Assembly (NCBI RefSeq): GCF_031954365.1
Contig: NZ_JAUSVZ010000001.1
DNA from: Brevibacillus aydinogluensis
GTDB lineage: Bacteria; Bacillota; Bacilli; Brevibacillales; Brevibacillaceae
Direction: 5' to 3' (one strand)
DNA: 64,000 nucleotides
Below the pieces are notes generated by a model, which saw nothing but the letters and a program-made list of their open reading frames with translations, did not search any database and was not told where the DNA came from. Shown here piece after piece: positions 34,471 through 41,943 of this stretch. A program made the translations under genes and the position numbers. Each line of letters opens with the position of its first letter. Position 1 is the first letter of the stretch.

Positions 34471-35589
34471 ATGGGGAACAAAATTCGGCTGGGGATTATT
34501 TACGGAGGGAAGTCCTCGGAACATGAGGTTTCGCTGCGCACCGCCCTGTCGATTATGAAGGCGGTCGATTTTGATAAATACGACATTTTGCCCATCTACG
34601 TGACGCTGGATGGAAACTGGGTGAAAGGGGAGAACCTCAGGGGCATTTTGCCGGAGGGTACCAACGAACTCCGCCTGACAAACGGGGCGGTGTCTGTCAG
34701 CAGCGAGGTGAAGATGGAACAGGTGGCTGTCAGTCGCACCTCGCCGATCTTTGGCGTCGCCCAGGAAGTGGACGTGATTTTTCCCGTCGTGCACGGCCCA
34801 AACGGTGAAGACGGCACGATTCAAGGCCTGCTGGAACTGGCCAACCTGCCATATGTCGGAGCTGGTGTCATGGCATCGGCAGTGGGCATGGACAAATGGA
34901 TGATGAAAAACGTGTTCGCCCAGGCGGGACTGCCGCAGGTGAAATACGTGGGCGTGCTCCGGTCGCAGTGGGAACGTGACCAGGAGGGAATCATCGCGCG
35001 CATCGAGCAGGAACTGGGCTACCCATGCTTCGTAAAACCGGCCAACATGGGGTCCAGTGTCGGGATCAGTAAGGCAAAAGACCGGCAGCAGTTGATCGAC
35101 GCGATGATGCTGGCCGCCAAATTTGACCGCCGGTTGATCGTGGAGCAGTTCGTCAAGGCGCGCGAGCTGGAAATCGGCCTGCTCGGCAACGAGGAACCAA
35201 TCACCTCGGTCGTGGGCGAGATCGTGCCGGCCAAGGAGTTTTACGATTACGAAGCCAAGTACAAAGGCGCCGGCACAGAACTGCAGATTCCAGCCCGGAT
35301 TCCGTCCCACGTGGCAGAGCGGATCGCTGAAATGGCCAAAATCGCATACTGCGCCCTGGATGCGTCGGGCCTGTCGCGGGCAGACTTTTTCTGGGACGAG
35401 GAAAACGACCAACTGTATATCAATGAAGTGAACACGATGCCCGGCTTTACGCCGTTCAGCATGTACCCGCTGCTGTTCCAGGAAGCGGGCATCAGCTACA
35501 GCGAGCTGATTGACCGGCTGGTCCAGCTTGCTCTGGAACGCCACGCCGACAAACAGCGAAACGTGGTGGATGCAGAAGAGTTGGAATAA
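34471..35589 (+). CDS. ddl: D-alanine--D-alanine ligase
   Basis: A 372-residue ATP-grasp enzyme that makes the D-Ala-D-Ala dipeptide for peptidoglycan. The N-terminus (LGIIYGGKSSEHEVSLRTA), the ATP-grasp segment CFVKPANMGSSVGISKA and the C-terminal NEVNTMPGFTPFSMYP are typical. The ATG at 34471 has an AAAGGAG site with further purines closer in. murF, its pathway partner, follows directly but on the opposite strand; they are normally co-directional. Confidence 0.96.
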   Translation: MGNKIRLGIIYGGKSSEHEVSLRTALSIMKAVDFDKYDILPIYVTLDGNWVKGENLRGILPEGTNELRLTNGAVSVSSEVKMEQVAVSRTSPIFGVAQEVDVIFPVVHGPNGEDGTIQGLLELANLPYVGAGVMASAVGMDKWMMKNVFAQAGLPQVKYVGVLRSQWERDQEGIIARIEQELGYPCFVKPANMGSSVGISKAKDRQQLIDAMMLAAKFDRRLIVEQFVKARELEIGLLGNEEPITSVVGEIVPAKEFYDYEAKYKGAGTELQIPARIPSHVAERIAEMAKIAYCALDASGLSRADFFWDEENDQLYINEVNTMPGFTPFSMYPLLFQEAGISYSELIDRLVQLALERHADKQRNVVDAEELE

Positions 35590-35602
35590 TGGGGAATGTA
35601 GA

Positions 35603-35636
35603 GGGAGTGCCCTGGGGCGCTCCCGTGTTCATTTTT
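35603..35636 (+). terminator. First of two tandem terminators after ddl
   Basis: GGGAGTGCCC and GGGCGCTCCC pair (one G-U) with a minimal loop. A T-rich stretch (TTCATTTTT) follows. Confidence 0.6.
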
Positions 35637-35639
35637 GGA

Positions 35640-35672
35640 CAAGGAGCCTCTGTAGCGAGGCTCCTTGCTGTT
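35640..35672 (+). terminator. Second tandem terminator between ddl and murF
   Basis: CAAGGAGCCTC and GAGGCTCCTTG form a perfect 11-bp stem around TGTAGC, followed by CTGTTTTT. The stem could also stop murF transcripts from the other side, though the T run there is poor. Confidence 0.8.
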
Positions 35673-35690
35673 TTTCGTTTTCAATTGTGG

Positions 35691-37070
35691 TCACGCGTGA
35701 TCTTCCAGCGCCTGAAGCAGCGTCCACAGTCCCATGCCTTGCGACGCTTTGAACAGAAAGGCGTGATGGGCGTCGCGCACCGCAAGGAGCGTTTCGACTG
35801 CTTCAGCCTTGGTCGGGAAGTAGCGCTTATTCCCCTCGTACGCGTCATACAGGTGCTGCGCTTGCTCACCGACGGCCACGAGCAGTTCGATTCGGTCGCG
35901 GTAGCGGTTGGCGAAAGCCCCCACCTGGGCGTGCATGGCCGGGCTGTTCTCGCCAAGCTCAAACATGTCGCCCAGCACCAGCACCTTTTTACGCTCGGGG
36001 AACAGATCCGCAAACGTGGAGATCGCCGCTTCCATCGACGAAGGGCTGGCGTTGTACGCGTCGTTGATGTAGAGCGGGCCATGGGCGGACTCGATCCGCT
36101 CGAAACGCATGGCCGACAGGCGCACCGTCGCCAGCGCGCGGATGATCTCCGCTGTCGTCATGCCGAAGTGGCGGCCGATCGCAACAGCCGGCAGCGCGTT
36201 CAGGACGTTGTGCGTGCCGAACAGCGGCAGGAAGGCCGCGAAGCGCTCCCCGTCCCGGAAGCAGACGTCAAATCGCGTCCCGTCGTCAGCGGATTGGATA
36301 TTCTCCGCCCAGATGTCAGCGGGGGCGTTGACGGAGTAGTACATGATGCGGCCCGGATAAAGTGGCGCCACCTTGCGCAGGTATTCGCTGTCTCCGTTCA
36401 AAAGGACCAGTCCGTCCGGATCAGTGTGGGGAAGCAGTTCTGCCTTGGCGAGCGCGATTTTCTCCCGCGAGCCAAAAAACTCGATGTGGGCTTCGCCGAT
36501 ATAGGTAATCACGCTGATCTGCGGCTTGACCAGCGAGGCCAGCAGGTCGATTTCGCCAGCGTGGTTCATGCCCAGCTCCAGCACGGCTGCCTGATGCTGC
36601 TCTTCCACCTGCAGCAGGGAGTAGGGAACGCCCAGGTGGTTGTTGAGATTTTTGTAGGTCTTGTGGATGGAAAACCGGCTTTCCAGCAGGTGGGCGACGA
36701 TGTCCTTCGTTGTCGTTTTGCCGTTGCTGCCGGTAATGGCCACAAAGGGTATGGAAAAGGACGTGCGGTAAGCAGCTGCCAGCTTTTGAAACGCGCGCAG
36801 CGTGTCGTTCACCAGAATCAGGCCGAATCCCGCCGGCAGGCTGTCTGGCACCTTTTGTTCGTTGGAGATGATCGCTGCCCGTGCGCCTTTTTCCGCCGCC
36901 TGCAGGAGAAAGTCGTGTCCGTCCCGCGTTCCGGCAATCGCCACGAACAAGGCACCCGGCAAAAGCTGACGCGTGTCAAAGTGAACGGATGTCACCGTCA
37001 GCCCGGGATCGCCCGCCAGCAGCAGCCCTTCCGCCATAACGGCCGCTCGTCCCAGTGCAATTTCTCTCAT
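35691..37070 (-). CDS. murF: UDP-N-acetylmuramoyl-tripeptide--D-alanyl-D-alanine ligase
   Basis: A 459-residue Mur ligase that adds the D-Ala-D-Ala dipeptide (made by Ddl) to the UDP-MurNAc-tripeptide. The ATP loop GSNGKTTTK, the central LELGMNHAGEIDLLA and the C-terminal YNASPSSMEAAI are clear. The ATG has an AAAGGGGA site. Its promoter candidate is at 37152-37124 on the minus strand. The leader contains two small hairpins (CGTGG-TTT-CCACG and ATCG-AAAA-CGAT). Function is tied to ddl next door, but the two genes converge instead of sharing an operon. Confidence 0.96.
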   Translation of the reverse strand: MREIALGRAAVMAEGLLLAGDPGLTVTSVHFDTRQLLPGALFVAIAGTRDGHDFLLQAAEKGARAAIISNEQKVPDSLPAGFGLILVNDTLRAFQKLAAAYRTSFSIPFVAITGSNGKTTTKDIVAHLLESRFSIHKTYKNLNNHLGVPYSLLQVEEQHQAAVLELGMNHAGEIDLLASLVKPQISVITYIGEAHIEFFGSREKIALAKAELLPHTDPDGLVLLNGDSEYLRKVAPLYPGRIMYYSVNAPADIWAENIQSADDGTRFDVCFRDGERFAAFLPLFGTHNVLNALPAVAIGRHFGMTTAEIIRALATVRLSAMRFERIESAHGPLYINDAYNASPSSMEAAISTFADLFPERKKVLVLGDMFELGENSPAMHAQVGAFANRYRDRIELLVAVGEQAQHLYDAYEGNKRYFPTKAEAVETLLAVRDAHHAFLFKASQGMGLWTLLQALEDHA

Positions 37071-37123
37071 AGGTCCAATCCCCTTTTCATCGAATCGTTT
37101 TCGATCGTGGAAACCACGAAGTC

Positions 37124-37152
37124 ATGCTAACACTCCTGTTCGGCCGCGGCAA
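37124..37152 (-). promoter_or_regulatory. Sigma-A promoter of murF
   Basis: On the minus strand TTGCCG (37152-37147), a 17-base spacer and TAGCAT (37129-37124), about 53 bases before the murF start. Confidence 0.5.
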
Positions 37153-37272
37153 GGAAAAAATGACGGTCCCCATCGCAGACAGCCGAACAGGTCAATGATC
37201 ATGAAACAGTCATGCGTACAGGTTGCTGGTAGTTCAGGTGGCGATAAAAAAGCATAATGGCCACAGACGGCG

Positions 37273-37302
37273 AAAAACGCCCGAAAACGAAGATTCGGGC
37301 GT
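37273..37302 (-). terminator. Minus-strand terminator upstream of murF
   Basis: On the minus strand ACGCCCGAA pairs perfectly with TTCGGGCGT around an 8-base loop, followed by TTTTTCG. No minus-strand protein gene lies upstream to need it. Confidence 0.75.
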
Positions 37303-37388
37303 CTGTTACATCATGTATGGCAGCGGGACCTATTCAGATATTGGATCGGCTTTTATAACTTTTTTTAACCAGTACAATTACCCAGTTG
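37273..37388 (-). ncRNA. Candidate small RNA upstream of murF
   Basis: On the minus strand a sigma-A-like promoter (TTGTGA at 37423-37418, 17 bases, TACAAT at 37400-37395) is followed about 95-120 bases later by a textbook terminator. The predicted transcript of roughly 115 bases is AT-rich, unlike the surrounding genome. It contains no open frame with a ribosome binding site. It could be an independent RNA or a terminated leader for murF. No known RNA family was recognised. Confidence 0.35.
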
Positions 37389-37629
37389 CCTCTTATTGTA
37401 ATATATTCCCTTCCGATTCACAATCATGCCGCGCGTTTGAACAGTTCAGTCACAAACGTCGCAACAATTTCTCTTTACGGCAAAGCGGTTTTGCGTAAGC
37501 GTGCTTTTCCTCTCCTGACAGAATTGCGCCTCGGTCAGCTGATCTTTACCCCAGCAGGAAAGGAGGCCATGAGTGAACGCACTGCTGCCTCTTCCGAGCT
37601 GGCTTCCAAGAATAAGTTGGAAAGAAAGG

Positions 37630-37659
37630 TTGACCTGTCTTGGTTTTCTGTCCTATAAT
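37630..37659 (+). promoter_or_regulatory. Sigma-A promoter of rpsU-yqeY
   Basis: TTGACC, an 18-base spacer and a perfect TATAAT, ending 61 bases before rpsU. Confidence 0.75.
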
Positions 37660-37720
37660 GTAGTGTGACAGTCTGTTGGTAACAGGCGTCCCACGGTTTT
37701 AGCGGAGGGAGGGAAGACAG

Positions 37721-37894
37721 ATGGCAGAAGTTCGAGTCAAGAAAAACGAGTCTTTGGAACAGGCACTTCGTCGCTTCAAGCGTGAGAGCGCCAAAGCAGG
37801 GGTTATGGCGGAACTGAGAAAACGCCGCCACTTCGAAAAACCCAGCGTGCGCCGCAAGAAAAAATCCGAAGCAGCTCGCAAGCGCAAGTACTAA
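37721..37894 (+). CDS. rpsU: 30S ribosomal protein S21
   Basis: A 57-residue, very basic protein (MAEVRVKKNESLEQALRRFK, ending EAARKRKY), typical S21. It acts near the anti-Shine-Dalgarno end of 16S rRNA during initiation. The ATG follows GGAGGGAGGGAAGACAG. It is followed by yqeY after 17 bases, the standard pair in Bacillales. Confidence 0.97.
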   Translation: MAEVRVKKNESLEQALRRFKRESAKAGVMAELRKRRHFEKPSVRRKKKSEAARKRKY

Positions 37895-37911
37895 TTGACG
37901 GAGGGCTCATC

Positions 37912-38358
37912 ATGAGTGTAATGGAGCGACTCGATCAAGATATGAAGCAAGCGATGAAGGACAAAGCTGCGCTGAAACTCTCTGTTATTCGCATGGTGAA
38001 AGCTGCGTTAAAGAACGAAGAGATTAGTAAAGGTAGACTGTTGTCTGAAGACGAAGAGCTGACCATCTTGACTCGCGAGTTAAAACAGCGCCGTGAATCC
38101 CTCCAAGAATTCGAAAAGGCGGGTCGTGACGACCTCGCCGCCAAAACACGAGAGGAAATCGACGTGCTCTCCGCGTATCTGCCCGCTCAATTGAGCGAGG
38201 ACGAACTGCGCGGCATTGTACGGGACGCGATTGCCGCCACCGGAGCCACCTCCAAAAAGGAGATGGGCAAGGTGATGGGGGCGATCATGCCGAAAGTAAA
38301 AGGAAGAGCCGACGGTGCTCTCGTGCAAAAGATTGTATCTGAGGAATTGCCATCGTAA
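37912..38358 (+). CDS. yqeY: GatB/YqeY domain-containing protein
   Basis: A 148-residue helical protein homologous to the C-terminal tRNA-binding domain of GatB (MERLDQDMKQAMKDKAALKL at the start, KKEMGKVMGAIMPKVKGRAD near the end). It is found next to rpsU in most Bacillales. Its function is unproven; a tRNA-related role is inferred from the GatB similarity. It ends with a terminator, so rpsU-yqeY is a two-gene unit. Confidence 0.95.
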   Translation: MSVMERLDQDMKQAMKDKAALKLSVIRMVKAALKNEEISKGRLLSEDEELTILTRELKQRRESLQEFEKAGRDDLAAKTREEIDVLSAYLPAQLSEDELRGIVRDAIAATGATSKKEMGKVMGAIMPKVKGRADGALVQKIVSEELPS

Positions 38359-38390
38359 TGAGGATCAACCTCATCTAGATACGCACAAAA

Positions 38391-38421
38391 GACTCAGTCC
38401 CATGCGGCTGGGTCTTTCTTT
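38391..38421 (+). terminator. Terminator after rpsU-yqeY
   Basis: GACTCAGTC and GGCTGGGTC pair with two G-U pairs, followed by TTTCTTT. Confidence 0.65.
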
Positions 38422-38453
38422 ATGGCACGAATAAGGCAATCAATAAAAAATTA

Positions 38454-38479
38454 TGAAACGGGCGTGAATCTGACCCGTA
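38454..38479 (+). promoter_or_regulatory. Sigma-W-type promoter of nfeD-floA
   Basis: TGAAAC, exactly 16 bases, CGTA: a perfect match to the sigma-W consensus. It is 51 bases before nfeD. The homologous yqeZ-yqfA-yqfB operon of B. subtilis is a known sigma-W target, which supports the reading. Confidence 0.82.
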
Positions 38480-38529
38480 TACCTAAGTAGCCATTCGAGG
38501 AGGCTGTATAAGGAAAGGAGGTGGAGGTA

Positions 38530-39873
38530 ATGAATGTGTCACGCATCGTTTCCCGTCCCGTTCGCTTGTTGCTGGCGCTGCTTTGCGTGGCGATAGGGCT
38601 CGCCGGTCTGCTGGCCGGAAGTCCGGCTGCTGCCAAACCGTATCAGAAAGCGGTCTGGATTCCCGTGGAGCACCAGATCGAGCAGGGGCTGGAAAGCTTT
38701 CTGAAGCGGGCGTTTGCCGAAGCAACGAGTAAGGGCGCGGATCTGATCGTGCTGCACATCAACACCCCCGGCGGAGAAATCAATGCGGCCGACTCCATCG
38801 GCCAACTGGTCAGACAATCGCCAATCCACGTGGTGGCCTACATCGACAATCAGGCGTTTTCGGCCGGCACCTATATTGCTCTGAACGCAAACGAAATTGT
38901 CATGACCCCAGGCAGCAGCATCGGGGCGGCGACGCCGATTGACCTGGCGGGCAACGCCGCCGACGTGAAGATCATCTCCGGGTGGGCTAACAAAATGGAG
39001 GCGGCAGCCAAGCTGAACAACCGCAATCCGGACGTGGCCCGGGCCATGGTGGAAATCGACCGGGAGTTTCCGGGGTTGAAACCGAAAGGCACCGTTCTTT
39101 CCCTGGATGCCGAGCGGGCCAAGCAGTTGGGCTACGCCGAACAGGTGGTGGCCAACAAGGCACAGCTTCTCGCGTATCTGGGCGTCAATGCGGATGAGCT
39201 GGAAACGATTGAACCGACAATCGGCGAGCGGGTGGCCCGTTTTGTCACCAGTCCGGTTGTCATGAGCCTTCTGTTGATCATTGGTCTGGTGGGCATCGTC
39301 GTCGAGCTGTTTGCCCCCGGATTTGGCGTGGGCGGCACGGTTGCGTTGTGCGCCTTTGGTCTGTACTTCTTCGGCCATTACGTGGCGGGATTCGCCAATT
39401 GGCTGCATATCTGCCTGTTTGTTCTGGGCATCCTGCTGATGATATTGGAAATCTTCGTTCCCGGCGGGATCGTCGGTGGGCTTGGCTTCATCAGCATTGT
39501 CGCCGGATTGGTCATGGCTGCCTACGACACAAAACAGGGGCTTGCATCGCTGGGGATCGCTGTCCTGGTCACGGTGATCGTCGCCTTCGCGCTGATTAAA
39601 AAATACGGCATCAAAGGACTGATCAGCCGGTTTGTGCTGGGTGACGTGCAGCGCAATGAAGCGGGCTACGTGGCGCCGAAGGACCAGCGGCACCTGCTGG
39701 GCAAGGAGGGGATTGCCCTGACGCCTCTTCGACCGGCGGGCGTGGTCAAGATCGAGGGGCGGCGCATTGATGCCGTCAGCGGAGGCGGATTTATTGCCGC
39801 CGGCACCCCCATCACCGTAATACAGGTGGAAGGCAGCCGCGTTGTCGTGCAGGAACAAGAACAAAAGGAGTAG
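38530..39873 (+). CDS. NfeD family membrane protease (NfeD1b, YqeZ-like)
   Basis: A 447-residue membrane protein. A signal-like helix is followed by a ClpP-class serine protease domain (ILHINTPGGEINAAD-like segment reading LHINTPGGEINAAD; AFSAGTYIALNANEIVM with the likely nucleophile Ser; PGSSIGAATPI). Four to five membrane helices and a C-terminal OB-fold NfeD domain (GKEGIALTPLRPAGVVKIEG) complete it. NfeD1b proteins work with flotillin in membrane domains. The ATG at 38530 is spaced correctly from AAAGGAGG, whereas the GTG at 38521 overlaps that site. It is the first gene of the sigma-W-type operon. Confidence 0.92.
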   Translation: MNVSRIVSRPVRLLLALLCVAIGLAGLLAGSPAAAKPYQKAVWIPVEHQIEQGLESFLKRAFAEATSKGADLIVLHINTPGGEINAADSIGQLVRQSPIHVVAYIDNQAFSAGTYIALNANEIVMTPGSSIGAATPIDLAGNAADVKIISGWANKMEAAAKLNNRNPDVARAMVEIDREFPGLKPKGTVLSLDAERAKQLGYAEQVVANKAQLLAYLGVNADELETIEPTIGERVARFVTSPVVMSLLLIIGLVGIVVELFAPGFGVGGTVALCAFGLYFFGHYVAGFANWLHICLFVLGILLMILEIFVPGGIVGGLGFISIVAGLVMAAYDTKQGLASLGIAVLVTVIVAFALIKKYGIKGLISRFVLGDVQRNEAGYVAPKDQRHLLGKEGIALTPLRPAGVVKIEGRRIDAVSGGGFIAAGTPITVIQVEGSRVVVQEQEQKE

Positions 39874-39880
39874 ATGATTC

Positions 39881-40888
39881 ATGTTGGATAGCGGATTGAT
39901 TCCTATCATTTTTATGGTGGCAGTGGCGATCGTTGTCCTGTCGATCTTTTTCTCATTCGTCCCGGTAATGCTCTGGATTTCCGCGCTCGCCTCCGGTGTG
40001 CGCGTCGGCATCATCACGCTGGTGGCCATGCGGCTGCGCCGCGTGATTCCTTCGCGTATCGTCAACCCGCTGATCAAGGCGAGAAAAGCGGGGCTGGAGC
40101 TTGACACGAACCAGTTGGAAAGCCACTACCTGGCAGGCGGAAACGTAGACCGTGTCGTCGATGCCCTGGTAGCTGCACAGCGGGCTGACATTCCGCTCGG
40201 CTTCGAGCGGGCCGCCGCGATTGACCTGGCGGGCCGCGACGTGCTGGAAGCGGTGCAGATGAGCGTAAACCCGAAAGTGATTGAAACCCCCGTCGTTGCC
40301 GCCATGGCCAAGGACGGGATCGAGGTAAAGGCAAAGGCGAAGGTGACTGTTCGCGCCAACATCGACCGACTGGTGGGGGGCGCAGGCGAAGAAACGATTA
40401 TCGCCCGTGTTGGCGAAGGGATCGTGACGACGATCGGTTCGTCCAACTCCCACAAAGACGTGCTGGAAAATCCGGACAGCATTTCGCAAACCGTGTTGAA
40501 CAAAGGGTTGGACGCCGGTACAGCGTTTGAAATCCTCTCCATCGACATCGCTGATGTAGATGTGGGCAAAAACATCGGGGCACAGCTCCAAACCGACCAG
40601 GCGGAAGCAGACAAACGCATCGCTCAGGCAAAAGCAGAGGAGCGCCGCGCGATGGCGGTCGCCCAGGAACAGGAAATGAAGGCGCGCGTCGTAGAGATGA
40701 AGGCCAAGGTTGTGGAAGCCGAGGCGCAGGTGCCGCTCGCGCTCTCCGAAGCCCTGAGAAGCGGCAAATTGGGCGTAATGGATTACTACAACCTGCAAAA
40801 CATCTCCGCTGATACGCAAATGCGCCAGGCATTCGGCGCCACCGGCAGCAAGCAAGAGTCCGACCTGCCTGACCAAGACCAAGAGTAA
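39881..40888 (+). CDS. floA: Flotillin-like protein FloA
   Basis: A 335-residue SPFH-like membrane scaffold. The N-terminal membrane segments (IPIIFMVAVAIVVLSIFFSF) are followed by the FloA-specific region (GGNVDRVVDALVAAQRADIP) and a coiled-coil tail rich in Ala, Glu and Lys (ADKRIAQAKAEERRAMAVAQ). FloA organises functional membrane microdomains. It starts 7 bases after nfeD with an AAAAGGAG site. nfeD-floA is a conserved pair under sigma-W in Bacillus. Confidence 0.95.
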   Translation: MLDSGLIPIIFMVAVAIVVLSIFFSFVPVMLWISALASGVRVGIITLVAMRLRRVIPSRIVNPLIKARKAGLELDTNQLESHYLAGGNVDRVVDALVAAQRADIPLGFERAAAIDLAGRDVLEAVQMSVNPKVIETPVVAAMAKDGIEVKAKAKVTVRANIDRLVGGAGEETIIARVGEGIVTTIGSSNSHKDVLENPDSISQTVLNKGLDAGTAFEILSIDIADVDVGKNIGAQLQTDQAEADKRIAQAKAEERRAMAVAQEQEMKARVVEMKAKVVEAEAQVPLALSEALRSGKLGVMDYYNLQNISADTQMRQAFGATGSKQESDLPDQDQE

Positions 40889-40901
40889 GAGGCGATAGCC
40901 A

Positions 40902-41414
40902 ATGGACGATCTTATTGATCTGTTGATTGATCTGCTGATTGATCAGTTGGAATGGGTTTTACCGCTCCTTGGCAAGTTCTGGGTTCTGATCGCGGGGTTC
41001 TTCGGCTACTTGCTGTTTGGCAAAAAAGGCAAACAAGGGCGCAGCATGTCCCAGGGAAAACCGCAGCGTCCTCCGCTAACCCCGGTGGACAGCGGCGATT
41101 TCCCGCTCCCTGCAAATGTAGAGTTGCAGCCGGAGCGGCGCATGGTGGTGCGGCAGGAATCCAGGTCTGCCATGGAAGAACGCGCTGCCGAACCGGAATG
41201 GCTGGAAGAGGAGTTGCATATGCCGCTGGCGAATGTGGAAGCGGCACCGGCCGCCCAAGTTGTTGGGTATGATGCTGCGCTCCAACCGTCCCCGGCAGAG
41301 CAAGCAACAGAAAAGCCAACCGAGCTCGATCCTCGGGAAGGGATGAAGTGGGCGATCATTTTCGGTCCGCCCCGGGCCAAAAGCAGGCCCCTTCCCTACC
41401 GCCGCAGCGTTTGA
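40902..41414 (+). CDS. Small membrane-anchored protein of unknown function in the floA operon
   Basis: A 170-residue protein that I do not recognise. It starts with a tandem repeat (DLIDLLIDLLIDQLEW), encoded by a near-direct DNA repeat, followed by a hydrophobic helix (VLPLLGKFWVLIAGFFGYLLF) and a basic patch GKKGKQGR. A Pro/Glu/Ala-rich, probably disordered tail ends in a conserved-looking EGMKWAIIFGPPRAKSR. It starts 13 bases after floA, so it shares the sigma-W-type promoter. B. subtilis has a third gene (yqfB) at this position, but I cannot show homology. It may be a floA-associated envelope protein. Confidence 0.7.
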   Translation: MDDLIDLLIDLLIDQLEWVLPLLGKFWVLIAGFFGYLLFGKKGKQGRSMSQGKPQRPPLTPVDSGDFPLPANVELQPERRMVVRQESRSAMEERAAEPEWLEEELHMPLANVEAAPAAQVVGYDAALQPSPAEQATEKPTELDPREGMKWAIIFGPPRAKSRPLPYRRSV

Positions 41415-41431
41415 CGCATGGGTGTAACAGA

Positions 41432-41465
41432 CAGGCGAACATTCCCGTTCGCCTGTTGTTTTTTG
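41432..41465 (+). terminator. Terminator after the nfeD-floA operon
   Basis: ACAGGCGAAC and GTTCGCCTGT form a perfect 10-bp stem around ATTCCC, followed by TGTTTTTT. Confidence 0.92.
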
Positions 41466-41580
41466 ACTGAACATTTTGTCGAAAGAAATCGAACATCTGG
41501 TCTTGTGCCTCAAGTCTTGGTTGACTATTCTTGATCTAGGCACGAACTATTAACAATAAGGGTGAGGGGTAGAGCGGCGA

Positions 41581-41778
41581 ATGGATCGACAGGAACTGGA
41601 GAGGATGAGCAAGTTTCGCCAAAAGGTGATCCGGCTTGTCATCTATGAAAGGAAATCGATCTATGAAACGGCGATCGCCTGCGGGTGTACGGCGGAAAAG
41701 GTAAAGCGCGTGATCAAGAAGTGGAAGGCCCTCAAACGGTACGGAACGCCTTTTCCCACCGACGAACAGAAGACGTGA
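41581..41778 (+). CDS. Small helix-turn-helix-like protein
   Basis: A 65-residue basic protein. The segment SIYETAIACGCTAEKVKRVI followed by KKWKAL has the spacing of a helix-turn-helix of the sigma region 4 / resolvase type. A purine-rich site (AAGGGTGAGGGG) precedes the ATG and a strong terminator follows, which argues for a real gene. It sits alone between the floA operon and yqfC. Target and function are unknown. Confidence 0.55.
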   Translation: MDRQELERMSKFRQKVIRLVIYERKSIYETAIACGCTAEKVKRVIKKWKALKRYGTPFPTDEQKT

Positions 41779-41786
41779 CGGGACGA

Positions 41787-41826
41787 GCCCCGACGCTTGC
41801 GGAAGCGAGTGTCGGGGCGATTTTCT
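41787..41826 (+). terminator. Terminator after the small HTH gene
   Basis: GCCCCGAC and GTCGGGGC form the outer stem, with an inner CGCTT/AAGCG continuation, followed by GATTTTCT. Confidence 0.85.
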
Positions 41827-41828
41827 CT

Positions 41829-41858
41829 GCATGATTTTCTCCCCTCACCGCATACGGT
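41829..41858 (+). promoter_or_regulatory. Candidate sigma-E promoter of yqfC-yqfD
   Basis: GCATGAT, a 15-base spacer and CATACGGT resemble the sigma-E consensus (KMATATT, 14-15, CATACAnT). yqfC and yqfD are mother-cell sporulation genes in B. subtilis, so the match is in the right place. Confidence 0.55.
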
Positions 41859-41943
41859 TATAGAAGAAGGACGCACCGGGCACCCGGACTGGCTTGGAGG
41901 GATGCATTCCGGCGCAGCAGCACCAGTAAAGGGGGGCTTGCTC

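Larger units (their letters stand above)
37071..37720. other. 650-base intergenic region between murF and rpsU
   Basis: No confident protein gene. Going rightward it holds the murF leader and promoter (37124-37152), a perfect 10-bp inverted repeat (CCTGTTCGGC at 37135-37144 with GCCGAACAGG at 37182-37191), and a minus-strand terminator (37273-37302). Next come an AT-rich stretch with a minus-strand promoter candidate (37395-37423), a 29-codon frame with a strong ribosome binding site (37569-37658), and the rpsU promoter. Confidence 0.6.
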
